A stretch of DNA of 23,760 bases from Desulfuromonadales bacterium (GCA_014859615.1 JACUTX010000014.1:1-23760); one strand, 5' to 3'. Positions 13,703 to 22,675 are shown, counted from the first letter of the stretch. A program made the numbers and translations. Notes: a model not told the origin generated them from the letters alone.

Positions 13703-16345
13703 ATGACCGCACACAGGAACAAAAATACGCTGTTTCGTCCTGGCACACTCTTGAAGTGTTGCCTGTTGTTGTTCACATCTCTTATTATGCTCGCCAATCA
13801 GTCGTGGTCGGCTGAAGGAAATGTGATGACGTCTCTGAATTTAGATGAATCGACCCCTGCGCCTACCGTCAGGATCACGACTGAAAATCCGGTCGGGTAT
13901 CGGTATACCGTTTACGATTCGATCGATCCGATCAGAATCGTCATCGATTTTCCCGGTATGGATGTTGAATCGATTTTGTCTCTGAAAAATTTAAGTGGAG
14001 CACCTGTAAAATCGATTGATGTCTCTTCTTTTGACCTGACTTCGGGAAAACTGGGCCGGGTTGAAATCGTTCTGGGAAAACTCATTAAGTATGATATCGC
14101 CATTGAGGGGACTGATTTTACTGTCGCATTTGCAGAGACAGCCGATGAAGTTGCTGCTTCTCCCCCGGTAGTGCAGCAACCGGTGCAACCCGAACCGGCG
14201 GCGGTGGCGCCCACCGTTGTGGAGCCGGAAACATCTTCTGCTGCAAAAGCTTCTGCTTCTTCCGCTTCGGCGTCACGTGTCACTGCTGTTGGGGTCGGTG
14301 CATCGTCCGTTGTTTTCAAGGCTGATGGTCCGGTCGAAATTTTCAAATATTTTACTCTCGGTGCTCCCGCCCGACTTGTCCTCGATCTTTATGGTCTGAA
14401 GCCTCTCTTTAAGCAGCGGACATTTAGCCTCGACGGTGATTTCAGTAAAATAAGGGTCGGCGCTTATGATGATAAAGTTCGCTTTGTGTTTGATGCTAAA
14501 TCGGTGCTCCCTGACTTTTCGGTCGATAATGTTGATAACAGTGTCGTTGTTGCCTGGGGGAGTGAGACCGCTCCGGTCGCTTCCACGACCGCTCATGTTA
14601 AAAACGGTGGGCCGGTCAATGTTGAAGCGGTCGATTTCAAAATTGAAAATGGCATATCGGTTCTGCGCGTCACCCTGAATGATTCCTCCACCGTAATCAA
14701 ACCGAGCCAGAAGGGTGATGTGGTCGGATTCGGGGTTAAAAATGCTTCGATCAGTCGTGCGCTGCGCCGTTCTGTCGATGCCTCTTCCTTCCCGAGTTCG
14801 ATTCGACTGATTACCCCTTACACGGTTCTGGTCGGTGACCAGCAGGATGTCCGTTTTGCTGTCGAATTAAAAGGCCCGAGTGAATATGAACTGGTTGAGG
14901 ATGGGAATACGCTTCTGTTTAAAGTTGTTAATGGTCCTTTCGCTGAACCGGATCCGATAACGACTCAGGTTGCTGTTGCCGTCCCTCCTGCTGCTTCTTC
15001 TTTAAAGGCTAAACCGCTCGCCTCTGCTTCTGCTTCGGTTCAGGAAGAGATGCAGTCGTTTGATCCGGCCGCAGAGGAGCAACCCTCAGCTGTTTCTGTT
15101 GATAGTACGGTTACAGATAACACTCAGGATGAAATGCAGGTTCTCATTGGCGAACGGGCCAAGGCTTACAGTGGTCAGCGGATTTCTCTCGTCTTTGATA
15201 ATGCTGATATCCGCAATATTCTGCAATTGATCGCAGAGGTGAGTAATCTTAATATTCTGGCCGGTGACGGTGTTGATGGCACGATTACTCTGCGTCTGAT
15301 CGATGTCCCATGGGATCAAGCGCTTGATCTGATTCTCGATACCAAAGATCTCGGTATTATTCGTGACGGAAATGTCGCCAAGATTCTCCCTAAAGAATCG
15401 ATCCGTTCAATGGATGAAGCCAAGTTTTCGGCAAAAAGAACTCAGGAAAAGCTGGAAGATCTTTCAACTGAAGTTATTAAAATCAGCTACACCGATCTTA
15501 AAAATGTTTCGGCTCCGGTCAAAGATATCCTTTCGTCAAGAGGGAAAGTGACGGAAGATTCCAGAAACAAACAGCTGATTGTTACTGATATTAGAAGTAA
15601 TATCGAAAAAATACGGGCTCTGGCAAAAATTCTCGATACGCCTGAGCGTCAAGTTCTGATCGAAGCCCGCATCGTCGAAGTGAGTACCTCAGCCAACCTC
15701 GATTTAGGAGTCAATTGGGGGATCTCTCATGATCAGACTCCCGGCGGGGGCGGTAACTACAGTAGTGCCTTGAGTCTGGGGGGGAATTTTAATGTGACCC
15801 CTTCTCTGGGTGCCGCCGGTGTCGGCTCTGCCTTTCAGTGGGGTCAGATCGGTGTCGACACAACGATTCTCGATCTGCGCCTCGGTGCGCTTGAAGCAAA
15901 GGGTGACGGTCGTGTTGTTTCGAATCCGCGCATCATGGCTCTTAACGGCGAAAAAGCTAAGATTACCCAAGGGACACTGATTCCGTATCAGACCGTGCAG
16001 GATGGTGAGATCAGTACTGAATTTATTGAAGCGGCTCTCGCTCTTGAAGTAACGCCGGTTATTAATCCGGACAATACGGTTATTCTGGTGGTGAAAGCTT
16101 CAAACAGCGCTCCGGGCGCTTCACCCGGTCAGATTGACAAGAAGGAAGCTGAGACCAAGATGCTGGTTGCAAATGGCGAAACAATGGTCATAGGTGGTGT
16201 TTTTGTTGAATCGGATAACAGTAGTGTAAGAGGTGTGCCGTTTCTCATGGATATCCCGCTTTTAGGTAATCTCTTTAAATCTAAAAATAGTGTCAAGACC
16301 AGAACCGAAATGATGGTCTTTGTGACGCCCCGTATTCTGCAGTAG
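13703..16345 (+). CDS. pilQ: Type IV pilus secretin PilQ
   Basis: PilQ is the outer-membrane ring through which the pilus passes. The ATG at 13703 is chosen because it follows GGGAGGAG (13685-13692) and opens a signal peptide (residues 1 to about 36, likely cut after NQSWSA); a longer frame reading back into pilP is not used. The 880-aa product appears to have three AMIN-like peptidoglycan-binding domains (about 45-145, 190-290 and 300-420), a Pro/Ala/Ser-rich linker, an STN/N0 domain (about 490-560, VFDNADIRNILQLIAEVSNL), a secretin N1 domain (about 590-650), and the secretin barrel from VLIEARIVEV (about 651) to the end. Three AMIN domains is on the high side. It ends at a perfect hairpin, closing the operon. 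Confidence 0.95.
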   Translation: MTAHRNKNTLFRPGTLLKCCLLLFTSLIMLANQSWSAEGNVMTSLNLDESTPAPTVRITTENPVGYRYTVYDSIDPIRIVIDFPGMDVESILSLKNLSGAPVKSIDVSSFDLTSGKLGRVEIVLGKLIKYDIAIEGTDFTVAFAETADEVAASPPVVQQPVQPEPAAVAPTVVEPETSSAAKASASSASASRVTAVGVGASSVVFKADGPVEIFKYFTLGAPARLVLDLYGLKPLFKQRTFSLDGDFSKIRVGAYDDKVRFVFDAKSVLPDFSVDNVDNSVVVAWGSETAPVASTTAHVKNGGPVNVEAVDFKIENGISVLRVTLNDSSTVIKPSQKGDVVGFGVKNASISRALRRSVDASSFPSSIRLITPYTVLVGDQQDVRFAVELKGPSEYELVEDGNTLLFKVVNGPFAEPDPITTQVAVAVPPAASSLKAKPLASASASVQEEMQSFDPAAEEQPSAVSVDSTVTDNTQDEMQVLIGERAKAYSGQRISLVFDNADIRNILQLIAEVSNLNILAGDGVDGTITLRLIDVPWDQALDLILDTKDLGIIRDGNVAKILPKESIRSMDEAKFSAKRTQEKLEDLSTEVIKISYTDLKNVSAPVKDILSSRGKVTEDSRNKQLIVTDIRSNIEKIRALAKILDTPERQVLIEARIVEVSTSANLDLGVNWGISHDQTPGGGGNYSSALSLGGNFNVTPSLGAAGVGSAFQWGQIGVDTTILDLRLGALEAKGDGRVVSNPRIMALNGEKAKITQGTLIPYQTVQDGEISTEFIEAALALEVTPVINPDNTVILVVKASNSAPGASPGQIDKKEAETKMLVANGETMVIGGVFVESDNSSVRGVPFLMDIPLLGNLFKSKNSVKTRTEMMVFVTPRILQ

Positions 16346-16364
16346 TCGCATTAATTTTTCTTTG

Positions 16365-16394
16365 AATAAAGGGCAGGGGAACCTGCCCTTTATT
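16365..16394 (+). terminator. Terminator of the pilMNOPQ operon
   Basis: AATAAAGGGCAGG and CCTGCCCTTTATT form a perfect 13-bp stem with a GGAA loop, 19 bp after the pilQ stop. The T-rich part lies within the right arm and just after it. The symmetry of the A- and T-rich arms suggests it could act in either direction. Confidence 0.85.
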
Positions 16395-16417
16395 GTCTCT
16401 ATTAAGTTTTGTGTTAT

Positions 16418-16924
16418 ATGAAAAACCATCTTTTTCTGATCGGATTCATGGGGGCTGGCAAAACATCTGTCGGCCTGACTCTGGCTGCCGAGCTTGATCT
16501 GCCGTATGTCGATCTTGATCAGAAGATTGTTGCCCTGGCTGGTAAATCGATCCCGGAGATATTTCACGAAGAGGGAGAGGCTGTTTTCAGGGATCTTGAA
16601 TCTTCTACTCTCTTTGATCTCTCGGGGTCACCTCCGTCGGTGGTTGCGACCGGGGGGGGGATCATCGGACGGTCTGAAAATCGTGCTTTTATGTCTGATC
16701 ATGGTACCGTTTTTTATCTCTTCGCTCAGTGGGAGACCTTGAAGCAGAGAATCGGCGCGACCGCAGGAAGGCCTCTGGCTCAAGCTGATCACGATTGGCG
16801 TGCAACCAGAGAGCTTCTGTCGGCTCGCTCCCAATGGTATGAGCAGGCCGATTATATTATAGTAACGGATCATCGGACGGTTGCGGATATTGTCACTGAA
16901 ATCAGGTCTCATGCAAAATTGTAA
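16418..16924 (+). CDS. aroK: Shikimate kinase
   Basis: It phosphorylates shikimate at the 3-hydroxyl, the fifth step of the chorismate pathway, in the cytoplasm. The 168-aa product has Walker A GFMGAGKTS (Lys15), the substrate motif YVDLDQKI, FRDLES, and the ATGGGI glycine loop, followed by a lid region containing Arg in ATAGRPLAQ. The ATG at 16418 is the only sensible start but has no clear ribosome site, and the gene begins only 23 bp after the pilQ hairpin. A run of nine G residues (16652-16660) encodes the glycine triplet. aroB overlaps its end by 14 bp. The pilQ-aroK-aroB order is conserved in many proteobacteria. Confidence 0.95.
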   Translation: MKNHLFLIGFMGAGKTSVGLTLAAELDLPYVDLDQKIVALAGKSIPEIFHEEGEAVFRDLESSTLFDLSGSPPSVVATGGGIIGRSENRAFMSDHGTVFYLFAQWETLKQRIGATAGRPLAQADHDWRATRELLSARSQWYEQADYIIVTDHRTVADIVTEIRSHAKL

Positions 16925-18008
16925 TTTCAAAAAAATAGAGGTTGGGCTGGCACCTGATTCCTATCCGATTCTGATCGGCCAGGGGGGGATTAATAATCTC
17001 GGTCTGTTATTACAATCAATCTCTTTTCCCCGGAAGATTTCGATTATTTCCAATGAACGCGTCTTTACCCTGTACGGTGAAACGGTAGTTCATTCGCTTG
17101 AGTCTTCTGGTTTTACGCCGACGGTAATGCTGATCGGCGATGGTGAGGAGTACAAGACCCTGACGACCTTGATTTCTGTGTATGACCGGTTTGTTGCCGA
17201 TGGTATGGATCGTAGTTGCGGCGTTGTGGCCCTCGGTGGCGGCGTTGTCGGTGATCTTGCCGGTTATGCGGCGGCTTCTTATATGCGAGGGATCGCTGTT
17301 GCTCAAGTCCCGACCACACTGCTGGCTCAGGTCGACAGCTCGGTCGGCGGCAAGACGGCGGTCAATCACCCGCAGGGGAAAAATATTATCGGCGCTTTTC
17401 ATCAGCCAAAGCTGGTCTGTATCGATGTCGATCTCTTGAAAACCCTGGCTGATCGTGAATATTTTTCCGGATTGGCTGAAGTTGTAAAGTATGGAGTGAT
17501 ACGCGATTCTGATTTTTTTGAGTGGTTGATCGCTCATTGTGACGCACTTAAAAACCGCGACCCCGAACCGCTTGAGTATGCAATAATGACATCTTGCCAA
17601 ATCAAGGCAGATATTGTAGAAATTGATGAAAAAGAGACGGGTTTAAGGGCTATTTTGAATTTTGGCCATACTTTTGGTCATGCTGTTGAGACACTTACCG
17701 GCTACAATCGTTATCTGCACGGTGAAGCTGTAGCGATCGGGATGGCGGTCGCCAGCAAAATTTCTGCCCGGCAGGGACTCTGCTCCGAGCAGGATGTCGC
17801 AGCGCTTCTCTCTTTGTTGCAGCGTTTCAACCTGCCGGTCGTGCCGCCTGATTTGACCACCGAAGCGTATGTTGCTGCGATGATGCACGACAAGAAAGTG
17901 AAAGAAGGGCGATTGCAGATGGTTTTGAATCGGGGTATTGGCCAGTCTGAAATCGTTGATATTGCTGAGCCGCTATTGTTACTCAAATCTGTTTTTCAAC
18001 CGTGTTGA
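16911..18008 (+). CDS. aroB: 3-Dehydroquinate synthase
   Basis: It converts DAHP to 3-dehydroquinate, the second shikimate step, using NAD and a divalent metal. The 365-aa product matches the family length. Visible motifs are DGEEYKT, GGGVVGDLAGY (nucleotide binding), PTTLLAQVDSSVGGKTAVNH and the metal-binding NFGHTFGHAVE. The ATG at 16911 (MQNCNFKKIEVGL) is chosen because it starts right before the conserved core and has CAGG four bases upstream; a start at 16881 would lie deeper inside aroK. It overlaps aroK by 14 bp, indicating coupling. Confidence 0.96.
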   Translation: MQNCNFKKIEVGLAPDSYPILIGQGGINNLGLLLQSISFPRKISIISNERVFTLYGETVVHSLESSGFTPTVMLIGDGEEYKTLTTLISVYDRFVADGMDRSCGVVALGGGVVGDLAGYAAASYMRGIAVAQVPTTLLAQVDSSVGGKTAVNHPQGKNIIGAFHQPKLVCIDVDLLKTLADREYFSGLAEVVKYGVIRDSDFFEWLIAHCDALKNRDPEPLEYAIMTSCQIKADIVEIDEKETGLRAILNFGHTFGHAVETLTGYNRYLHGEAVAIGMAVASKISARQGLCSEQDVAALLSLLQRFNLPVVPPDLTTEAYVAAMMHDKKVKEGRLQMVLNRGIGQSEIVDIAEPLLLLKSVFQPC

Positions 18009-18019
18009 CGGGCTGATCC

Positions 18020-18814
18020 ATGACTGATCAAACAAAATATATGGCCAGGATAGCCGATTATAAAAAAGCTTTGGCGCAAGATCCTAAATCGATGGTTTTT
18101 GTCCCCCTTGCTGATTGCTATCAAAGGTGCGGCATGCTCGATGACGCGCTCGAAACAGCCCTTAAGGGGACCTGGGAACTGCCCGATTACACTCCCGGTT
18201 TTGTTGCTGTCGGTCGGATCTATGCGCTTCGTCAGGCCCCTGAAAAAGCGATTGAATTTTTTCGTAAAGCGATTGATCTTGACCCTTCTTCTCTTGATGC
18301 TTACAAAGGGTTGGCGCGAATCTATCGCGAGCAGGGGGATATCGATGCGGCGGTTAAACTTTTGACCAATGCTGTTTTTCTTTTCCCTGGGGAACCCTCC
18401 CTTAAGCTGATGCTCGAGTCTCTCACACCCGCCGCTTCTGCAACATCTGTCCCCCAGACTCCCCCCCGGCCAGCTCAGGACGCCGGTACGAAAACAATTA
18501 CAACGGCGACAATTGCTGAAATCTACATCAAACAGGGGTTTTATGGTAAAGCTCTTGATGTTTACCGTGAACTCTATGCAAAAACAAAATCATTAGAAGT
18601 TGCACAAAAAATTGCCGAAATAGAGATGCTGGCCCAGGCAGAGGGGGTGAAAGTATCCGCTCCTGCACCGATTATAACGCCTGTTTCGCCACCGGCTGTT
18701 GCTCCAGCTCCTGTTGCGACGTCAGATAATGCTGTTCTTTCTTCTGCTCAGACGGTGCTGGATACTTTTAATGGGATGCTGGCGTCAATCCAGTTAAGGA
18801 GGAATCGTGTTTAA
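18020..18814 (+). CDS. TPR-repeat protein encoded with a roadblock protein
   Basis: This 264-aa soluble protein has tetratricopeptide repeats at about residues 10-130 (LADCYQRCGMLDDALETALKG; VAVGRIYALRQAPEKAIEFF; LARIYREQGDIDAAVKLL), a Pro/Ala/Thr linker, a further helical pair (about 165-210, IAEIYIKQGFYGKALDVYRE), a second Pro/Ala/Val-rich linker and a short C-terminal helix (SSAQTVLDTFNGMLASIQ). There is no signal peptide. It starts 11 bp after aroB and overlaps the roadblock gene by 8 bp, so the two are translationally coupled and probably interact. A scaffold role is inferred; the function is unknown. Confidence 0.85.
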   Translation: MTDQTKYMARIADYKKALAQDPKSMVFVPLADCYQRCGMLDDALETALKGTWELPDYTPGFVAVGRIYALRQAPEKAIEFFRKAIDLDPSSLDAYKGLARIYREQGDIDAAVKLLTNAVFLFPGEPSLKLMLESLTPAASATSVPQTPPRPAQDAGTKTITTATIAEIYIKQGFYGKALDVYRELYAKTKSLEVAQKIAEIEMLAQAEGVKVSAPAPIITPVSPPAVAPAPVATSDNAVLSSAQTVLDTFNGMLASIQLRRNRV

Positions 18815-19166
18815 CAAAATACTGCAGGATATCGTTAAACAGTCTGGTGGTGGTATTGGTGCTGTGTTGATGGGGTATGACGGTATCCCGGTCGAACAGT
18901 ATCTCGAGCCGGTCGAAGGTCTCGATTTTCAGATGCTCTCGGTTGAGTATGCAAATGTGATACGTGAAATCAGAAAGACGGTTGAACTGCTCGATACCGG
19001 AATGATGGAAGAAGTGTCGATTAAAACTGAACGCTTCTTTGTTATTATCCGGGCGCTTACAAATGACTATTTTCTCGCTCTCACTCTCGAAAGAGGGGGG
19101 AATTTTGGTAAGGGGCGTTATCTGATGATGCGTGAAGCCCCGAAACTGCTTGAAGCATTGAGCTGA
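18807..19166 (+). CDS. Roadblock/LC7 domain protein
   Basis: This 119-aa single-domain protein is of the roadblock/LC7 fold: GGGIGAVLMGYDGIPVEQYL at the start, a long helix (LSVEYANVIREIRKTVELL), then strands (MEEVSIKTERFFVIIRALT, YFLALTLERGGNFGKGRYL). Members such as MglB act as partners or GAPs of small Ras-like GTPases; no such GTPase gene is in the window. It starts with GTG preceded by a strong AAGGAGG (18796-18802), located in the end of the TPR gene, which it overlaps by 8 bp. A link to cell polarity or pilus control is possible but not shown. Confidence 0.88.
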   Translation: MFNKILQDIVKQSGGGIGAVLMGYDGIPVEQYLEPVEGLDFQMLSVEYANVIREIRKTVELLDTGMMEEVSIKTERFFVIIRALTNDYFLALTLERGGNFGKGRYLMMREAPKLLEALS

Positions 19167-19170
19167 CGTT

Positions 19171-19605
19171 ATGACTATTCTGGTGTTGCATGGTCCGAAT
19201 CTGAATCTACTCGGTCAACGTGAGCCTGAAATCTACGGCAGGCAGACGCTTGCCGAGATCGATCGTGAGATTGTTCAGCTCGGTATCGAGCTCGGTCTGT
19301 CGGTCGAGACATTTCAGTCCAACCATGAGGGCGCGCTGATCGATCGACTTCATTTGTCGATAAATGACGGGACATCCGGTCTGCTGATCAATCCAGCTGG
19401 CTTAACACACACCAGTGTTGCTTTGCGTGATGCGATTGCGGCGTTGAAGGTTCCGGTGGTGGAAGTTCATCTCTCAAACATTCACGGTCGTGAACCGTTT
19501 CGTCAACACTCTTTTATCTCCCCGGTTGCAACCGGCGTCATTTGCGGTTTTGGCCATCACAGTTATCTCCTCGCCTTGCGTGCTGTTTTAGCAAGGCTAA
19601 ATTAA
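19171..19605 (+). CDS. aroQ: Type II 3-dehydroquinate dehydratase
   Basis: It dehydrates 3-dehydroquinate to 3-dehydroshikimate, the third shikimate step, and forms a dodecamer. The 144-aa product has the type II signature HGPNLNLLGQREPEIYG with the catalytic Arg/Tyr loop, FQSNHEGALID, NPAGLTHTSVAL and EVHLSNIHGREPFRQHS (catalytic His near 100). It starts 4 bp after the roadblock gene with no strong ribosome site, so translation may be coupled. With aroK and aroB it makes a nearly continuous shikimate cluster interrupted by the TPR/roadblock pair. Confidence 0.96.
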   Translation: MTILVLHGPNLNLLGQREPEIYGRQTLAEIDREIVQLGIELGLSVETFQSNHEGALIDRLHLSINDGTSGLLINPAGLTHTSVALRDAIAALKVPVVEVHLSNIHGREPFRQHSFISPVATGVICGFGHHSYLLALRAVLARLN

Positions 19606-19625
19606 TTTGTAGTTCTCCCCTCTCT

Positions 19626-20693
19626 ATGGTAAAAGACAGACGCCGAAAGGTCATCGATATGCTGCAGACGCATGGCCTGGATGCCATGCTGTTTACAGAT
19701 CTGACAAACATCAGATATCTGACCGGTTTTACCGGGACAGATGGTGCATTGATCCTGTTTGAAGCGGCCGCTCTTTTTTTGTGTGACAGTCGTTATACCA
19801 CCCAGGCTATCGAGCAGGTCGGTGGTGATGTTGCTGAATATAAAAAAAAGTTGCCGGAGATCGTCGATCATCTCAAACAGGATGAATTTATAAGAGTCGG
19901 GTTCGAAAGTTCGGTCGTTTCATGTTCTGAATTCAATCAGCTCAAACAAGCGGGTAGAGCTGATATCGAATGGATTCCGATTGAGGATCTCTCTTCTTTG
20001 CGACTTATCAAAGATGAGGCAGAGATTGCTTTGATCGAGCAGGCGACCTTGCTATCGTCTCAGGCTTTTGACGATGTTCTCCCGATGATCCGCCCCGGTG
20101 TCTCTGAAGCCGAGATTGCTCTCGCTTTGGAAATTGCAATAAGGAAGCGGGGTGGTGAAGAGAAATCTTTCGATTTTATTGTTGCGTCCGGTGAACGCGG
20201 CGCCTTGCCGCACGGAGTTGCCTCAGATAAAAAAATAGTCTCTTCGGATCTGGTGACAATCGATTTTGGCGGCCGGTATCGGGGTTACTATTCTGATGAG
20301 ACCGTGACCTGCGCCGTGGGGGAACCTGACCAGAAAATGCGTCAGGTTTATGATATTGTCCTCGAAGCACACGACCGCGCTTTAGCTCAAATTAAACCGG
20401 GTGTCCCGCTCAAACTGATCGATGCTGCTGCCAGGGATTATATTAATCAGTCAGGTTATGGCGATTATTTTGGTCACGGTCTCGGTCATGGTGTGGGGCT
20501 TGAGGTTCATGAATCACCGCGTGTTTCGCCCTTATCAAAAGGGTTGACGGAAGTTGGAATGGTCTTTACTGTTGAGCCTGGCATTTATCTGCCGGGTCAA
20601 GGTGGTGTTCGCATCGAAGATATGGTTATGGTTACGGCAGATGGGTACCGGATTCTCACCCGTTTGTCGAAAAGTTTTTGTCGTTTGAATTAA
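19626..20693 (+). CDS. M24B-family Xaa-Pro aminopeptidase
   Basis: This is a metallopeptidase of the PepP/PepQ (creatinase) fold that removes N-terminal residues before proline or splits X-Pro dipeptides. The 355-aa product has an N-terminal creatinase-like domain (1 to about 125) and a catalytic domain with all five metal ligands: Asp213 and Asp224 (IDFGGRYRGYYSDE), His284 (GHGLGHGVGLEVHE), Glu317 (TVEPGIY) and Glu331 (RIEDMV). The ATG at 19626 fits the family N-terminus; upstream in-frame sequence lies within aroQ. No clear ribosome site is seen. It lies 20 bp after aroQ and 46 bp before accB. pepP-like is the best label; X-Pro dipeptidase is the alternative. Confidence 0.92.
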   Translation: MVKDRRRKVIDMLQTHGLDAMLFTDLTNIRYLTGFTGTDGALILFEAAALFLCDSRYTTQAIEQVGGDVAEYKKKLPEIVDHLKQDEFIRVGFESSVVSCSEFNQLKQAGRADIEWIPIEDLSSLRLIKDEAEIALIEQATLLSSQAFDDVLPMIRPGVSEAEIALALEIAIRKRGGEEKSFDFIVASGERGALPHGVASDKKIVSSDLVTIDFGGRYRGYYSDETVTCAVGEPDQKMRQVYDIVLEAHDRALAQIKPGVPLKLIDAAARDYINQSGYGDYFGHGLGHGVGLEVHESPRVSPLSKGLTEVGMVFTVEPGIYLPGQGGVRIEDMVMVTADGYRILTRLSKSFCRLN

Positions 20694-20739
20694 ATCTGAT
20701 TATTCTTAACATTAAACATTGAAATTGCAGGAGGAAAAA

Positions 20740-21204
20740 ATGGATATCAAGGATATTAAAGCACTGATTAAACTGGTAACGGATACCGATATTACCGAAT
20801 TTGAGATGGAGAACGCTGAGGAAAAAATCATTGTCAAGCGGGGGACGGGACGCGATATTGTCCATGTTGCCGCGCCAGCGATGATGCAGGCAGCCGCCCC
20901 CGTTGTGGCGCCGGTCGCAACCGCGCCTGCTGCTGTCGCCGCTGCGCCGGTTGAGGACGATCATTCCCTGACGATTAACTCTCCGATCGTCGGAACTTTT
21001 TATCGTAAACCGAGTCCCGAAGCGAGCAACTATGCCGAGGTTGGTGATGTGATGGAAGCCGGTTCCACCGTCTGTCTGGTTGAAGCGATGAAGATGTTCA
21101 ATGAAATTGAAGCAGAATTCAAGTGTCGTATTATTGCTATTCTTAAAGACGATGCGGCTCCGGTCGAATTTGGTGAGCCGTTGTTCCGGGTTGAAGCGCT
21201 GTAA
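20740..21204 (+). CDS. accB: Biotin carboxyl carrier protein of acetyl-CoA carboxylase
   Basis: It carries the biotin that shuttles carboxylate from AccC to the carboxyltransferase in the first committed step of fatty acid synthesis. The 154-aa product has an N-terminal helical segment (DIKDIKALIKLVTDTDITEF), an Ala/Pro/Val-rich linker (about 48-72) and a biotinyl domain with Lys118 in EAMKMFNEIEAE and the protruding thumb sequence (YRKPSPEASNYAEVGDVM) of true AccB. GGAGG precedes the ATG at 20740; a TTG 7 codons upstream would overlap the ribosome site. accC follows 80 bp later. Confidence 0.97.
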   Translation: MDIKDIKALIKLVTDTDITEFEMENAEEKIIVKRGTGRDIVHVAAPAMMQAAAPVVAPVATAPAAVAAAPVEDDHSLTINSPIVGTFYRKPSPEASNYAEVGDVMEAGSTVCLVEAMKMFNEIEAEFKCRIIAILKDDAAPVEFGEPLFRVEAL

Positions 21205-21284
21205 TCAGTCGGGCAGATATTGTATAGTCTGCAAGTTTATGTTCGGTTACTGCCCTTGAGTCTGTTCACTTTGGAGATAATTCG

Positions 21285-22616
21285 ATGTTTCATAAAATTC
21301 TGATTGCAAATCGCGGTGAGATTGCCCTTCGGATCATTCGCGCCTGCAAGGAGCTTGGCATAAAAACCGTTGCGGTCCATTCTGATGTGGATAGTGAATC
21401 GCTGCATGTAAAACTGGCAGATCAGAGTGTCTGTATCGGTTCGGCTCCGAGCGCCAAAAGTTATCTGAATATTAAAGCGATCCTCAGCGCTGCTGAAATC
21501 ACGGATGCCGATGCGATTCACCCCGGATACGGATTTTTGTCAGAGAATGCTGAATTTGCCGAAATCTGCGAAAAATGCGGCATTACTTTTATCGGCCCGT
21601 CGGCTGAAAGCATGCGTCTGATGGGGGATAAGATCAGCGCCCGGCGGACGGTTACCGAAGCCGGAGTGCCGATTCTCCCCGGCACCAAGGATAATGTTGC
21701 GACCGTCGAGGACGCGGTAAAGATCGCCGAAGAGATCGGTTTCCCGGTTATTATCAAGGCGACTGCCGGTGGTGGCGGGCGTGGCATGAAGGTCGTCTAT
21801 TCCCAGGTGCATCTTCCGAACGCGTTTGCCGCTGCCAGGACTGAAGCTGAAGCCGGTTTTGGCAACCCCGATGTCTATATCGAAAAATTCTGTGAAAATC
21901 CGCGACATGTCGAGATCCAGATCCTTGCCGATAAACATGGCAATGTGATTCATCTCGGTGAACGAGACTGTTCGATCCAGCGTCGGCACCAGAAGCTGAT
22001 CGAAGAAGCGCCCTGTCCGGTTCTCTCTGAGGATCTTCGCCAAAAAATGGGGGCATGTTCTGTTGCCGCAGCAAAAAAGGTCGGATATGACAGCGTCGGA
22101 ACGATGGAATTTCTGCTCGACAAAAACAACAACTTCTTCTTTATGGAGATGAATACGCGGGTCCAGGTTGAGCATCCGGTGACTGAAATGGTAACTGGTG
22201 TTGATGTTATCAAAGAGCAGATCCGCTCTGCCGCCGGTGAGCCGCTCCGTTATACGCAAGACGATATCAAGATTTCCGGGCACGCTATCGAGTGCCGGAT
22301 CAACGCCGAAGATCCGGTTAAATTTACTCCGTTTCCCGGCAAAATTACCGCATATCACACCCCCGGCGGTCTTGGGGTACGTGTCGACAGCTTTGTCTAT
22401 GATCAGTATACGGTGCTGCAGCATTACGATTCAATGATCGCCAAGTTGATTGTTCACGCCAATACGCGTGAAGAGGCGATCAAGCGGATGGATCGAGCTC
22501 TTGATGAATATATTATTGAGGGGATCAAGACGACTATCCCGTTCCATAAACGGATTATGAATAATAAAGATTTTATCGACTCAAACGTCGATACCGGGTT
22601 TCTGGAGCGCGAGTAA
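21285..22616 (+). CDS. accC: Biotin carboxylase subunit of acetyl-CoA carboxylase
   Basis: It carboxylates the biotin of AccB using ATP and bicarbonate. The 443-aa product has the family's usual length and motifs: FHKILIANRGEIALRIIRAC, HPGYGFLSENAEFA, ATP-grasp loop IKATAGGGGRGMKVV, ERDCSIQRRHQKLIEEAPCP, MEMNTRVQVEHPVTEMVTG and ECRINAEDP. No disruption is seen. GGAG lies about 9 bp before the ATG. The unit ends at a hairpin 33 bp after the stop. accB-accC pairing is standard; the carboxyltransferase genes are not in the window. Confidence 0.98.
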   Translation: MFHKILIANRGEIALRIIRACKELGIKTVAVHSDVDSESLHVKLADQSVCIGSAPSAKSYLNIKAILSAAEITDADAIHPGYGFLSENAEFAEICEKCGITFIGPSAESMRLMGDKISARRTVTEAGVPILPGTKDNVATVEDAVKIAEEIGFPVIIKATAGGGGRGMKVVYSQVHLPNAFAAARTEAEAGFGNPDVYIEKFCENPRHVEIQILADKHGNVIHLGERDCSIQRRHQKLIEEAPCPVLSEDLRQKMGACSVAAAKKVGYDSVGTMEFLLDKNNNFFFMEMNTRVQVEHPVTEMVTGVDVIKEQIRSAAGEPLRYTQDDIKISGHAIECRINAEDPVKFTPFPGKITAYHTPGGLGVRVDSFVYDQYTVLQHYDSMIAKLIVHANTREEAIKRMDRALDEYIIEGIKTTIPFHKRIMNNKDFIDSNVDTGFLERE

Positions 22617-22648
22617 CCCTGCTCAGAGCAGCCGATTCTCAAAAATCG

Positions 22649-22675
22649 AAAGAGGGGCCGTTTCGGCCCTTCTTT
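22649..22675 (+). terminator. Terminator after accC
   Basis: AAAGAGGGGCCG and CGGCCCTTCTTT form a 12-bp stem with one G-U pair and a TTT loop, followed by TGTTT. It starts 32 bp after the accC stop and separates accBC from the next gene. Confidence 0.85.

Noticed and set aside
21540..22424. Long minus-strand open frame across accC
   Set aside because: It mirrors the very well conserved accC coding sequence and shows no protein-family features of its own.
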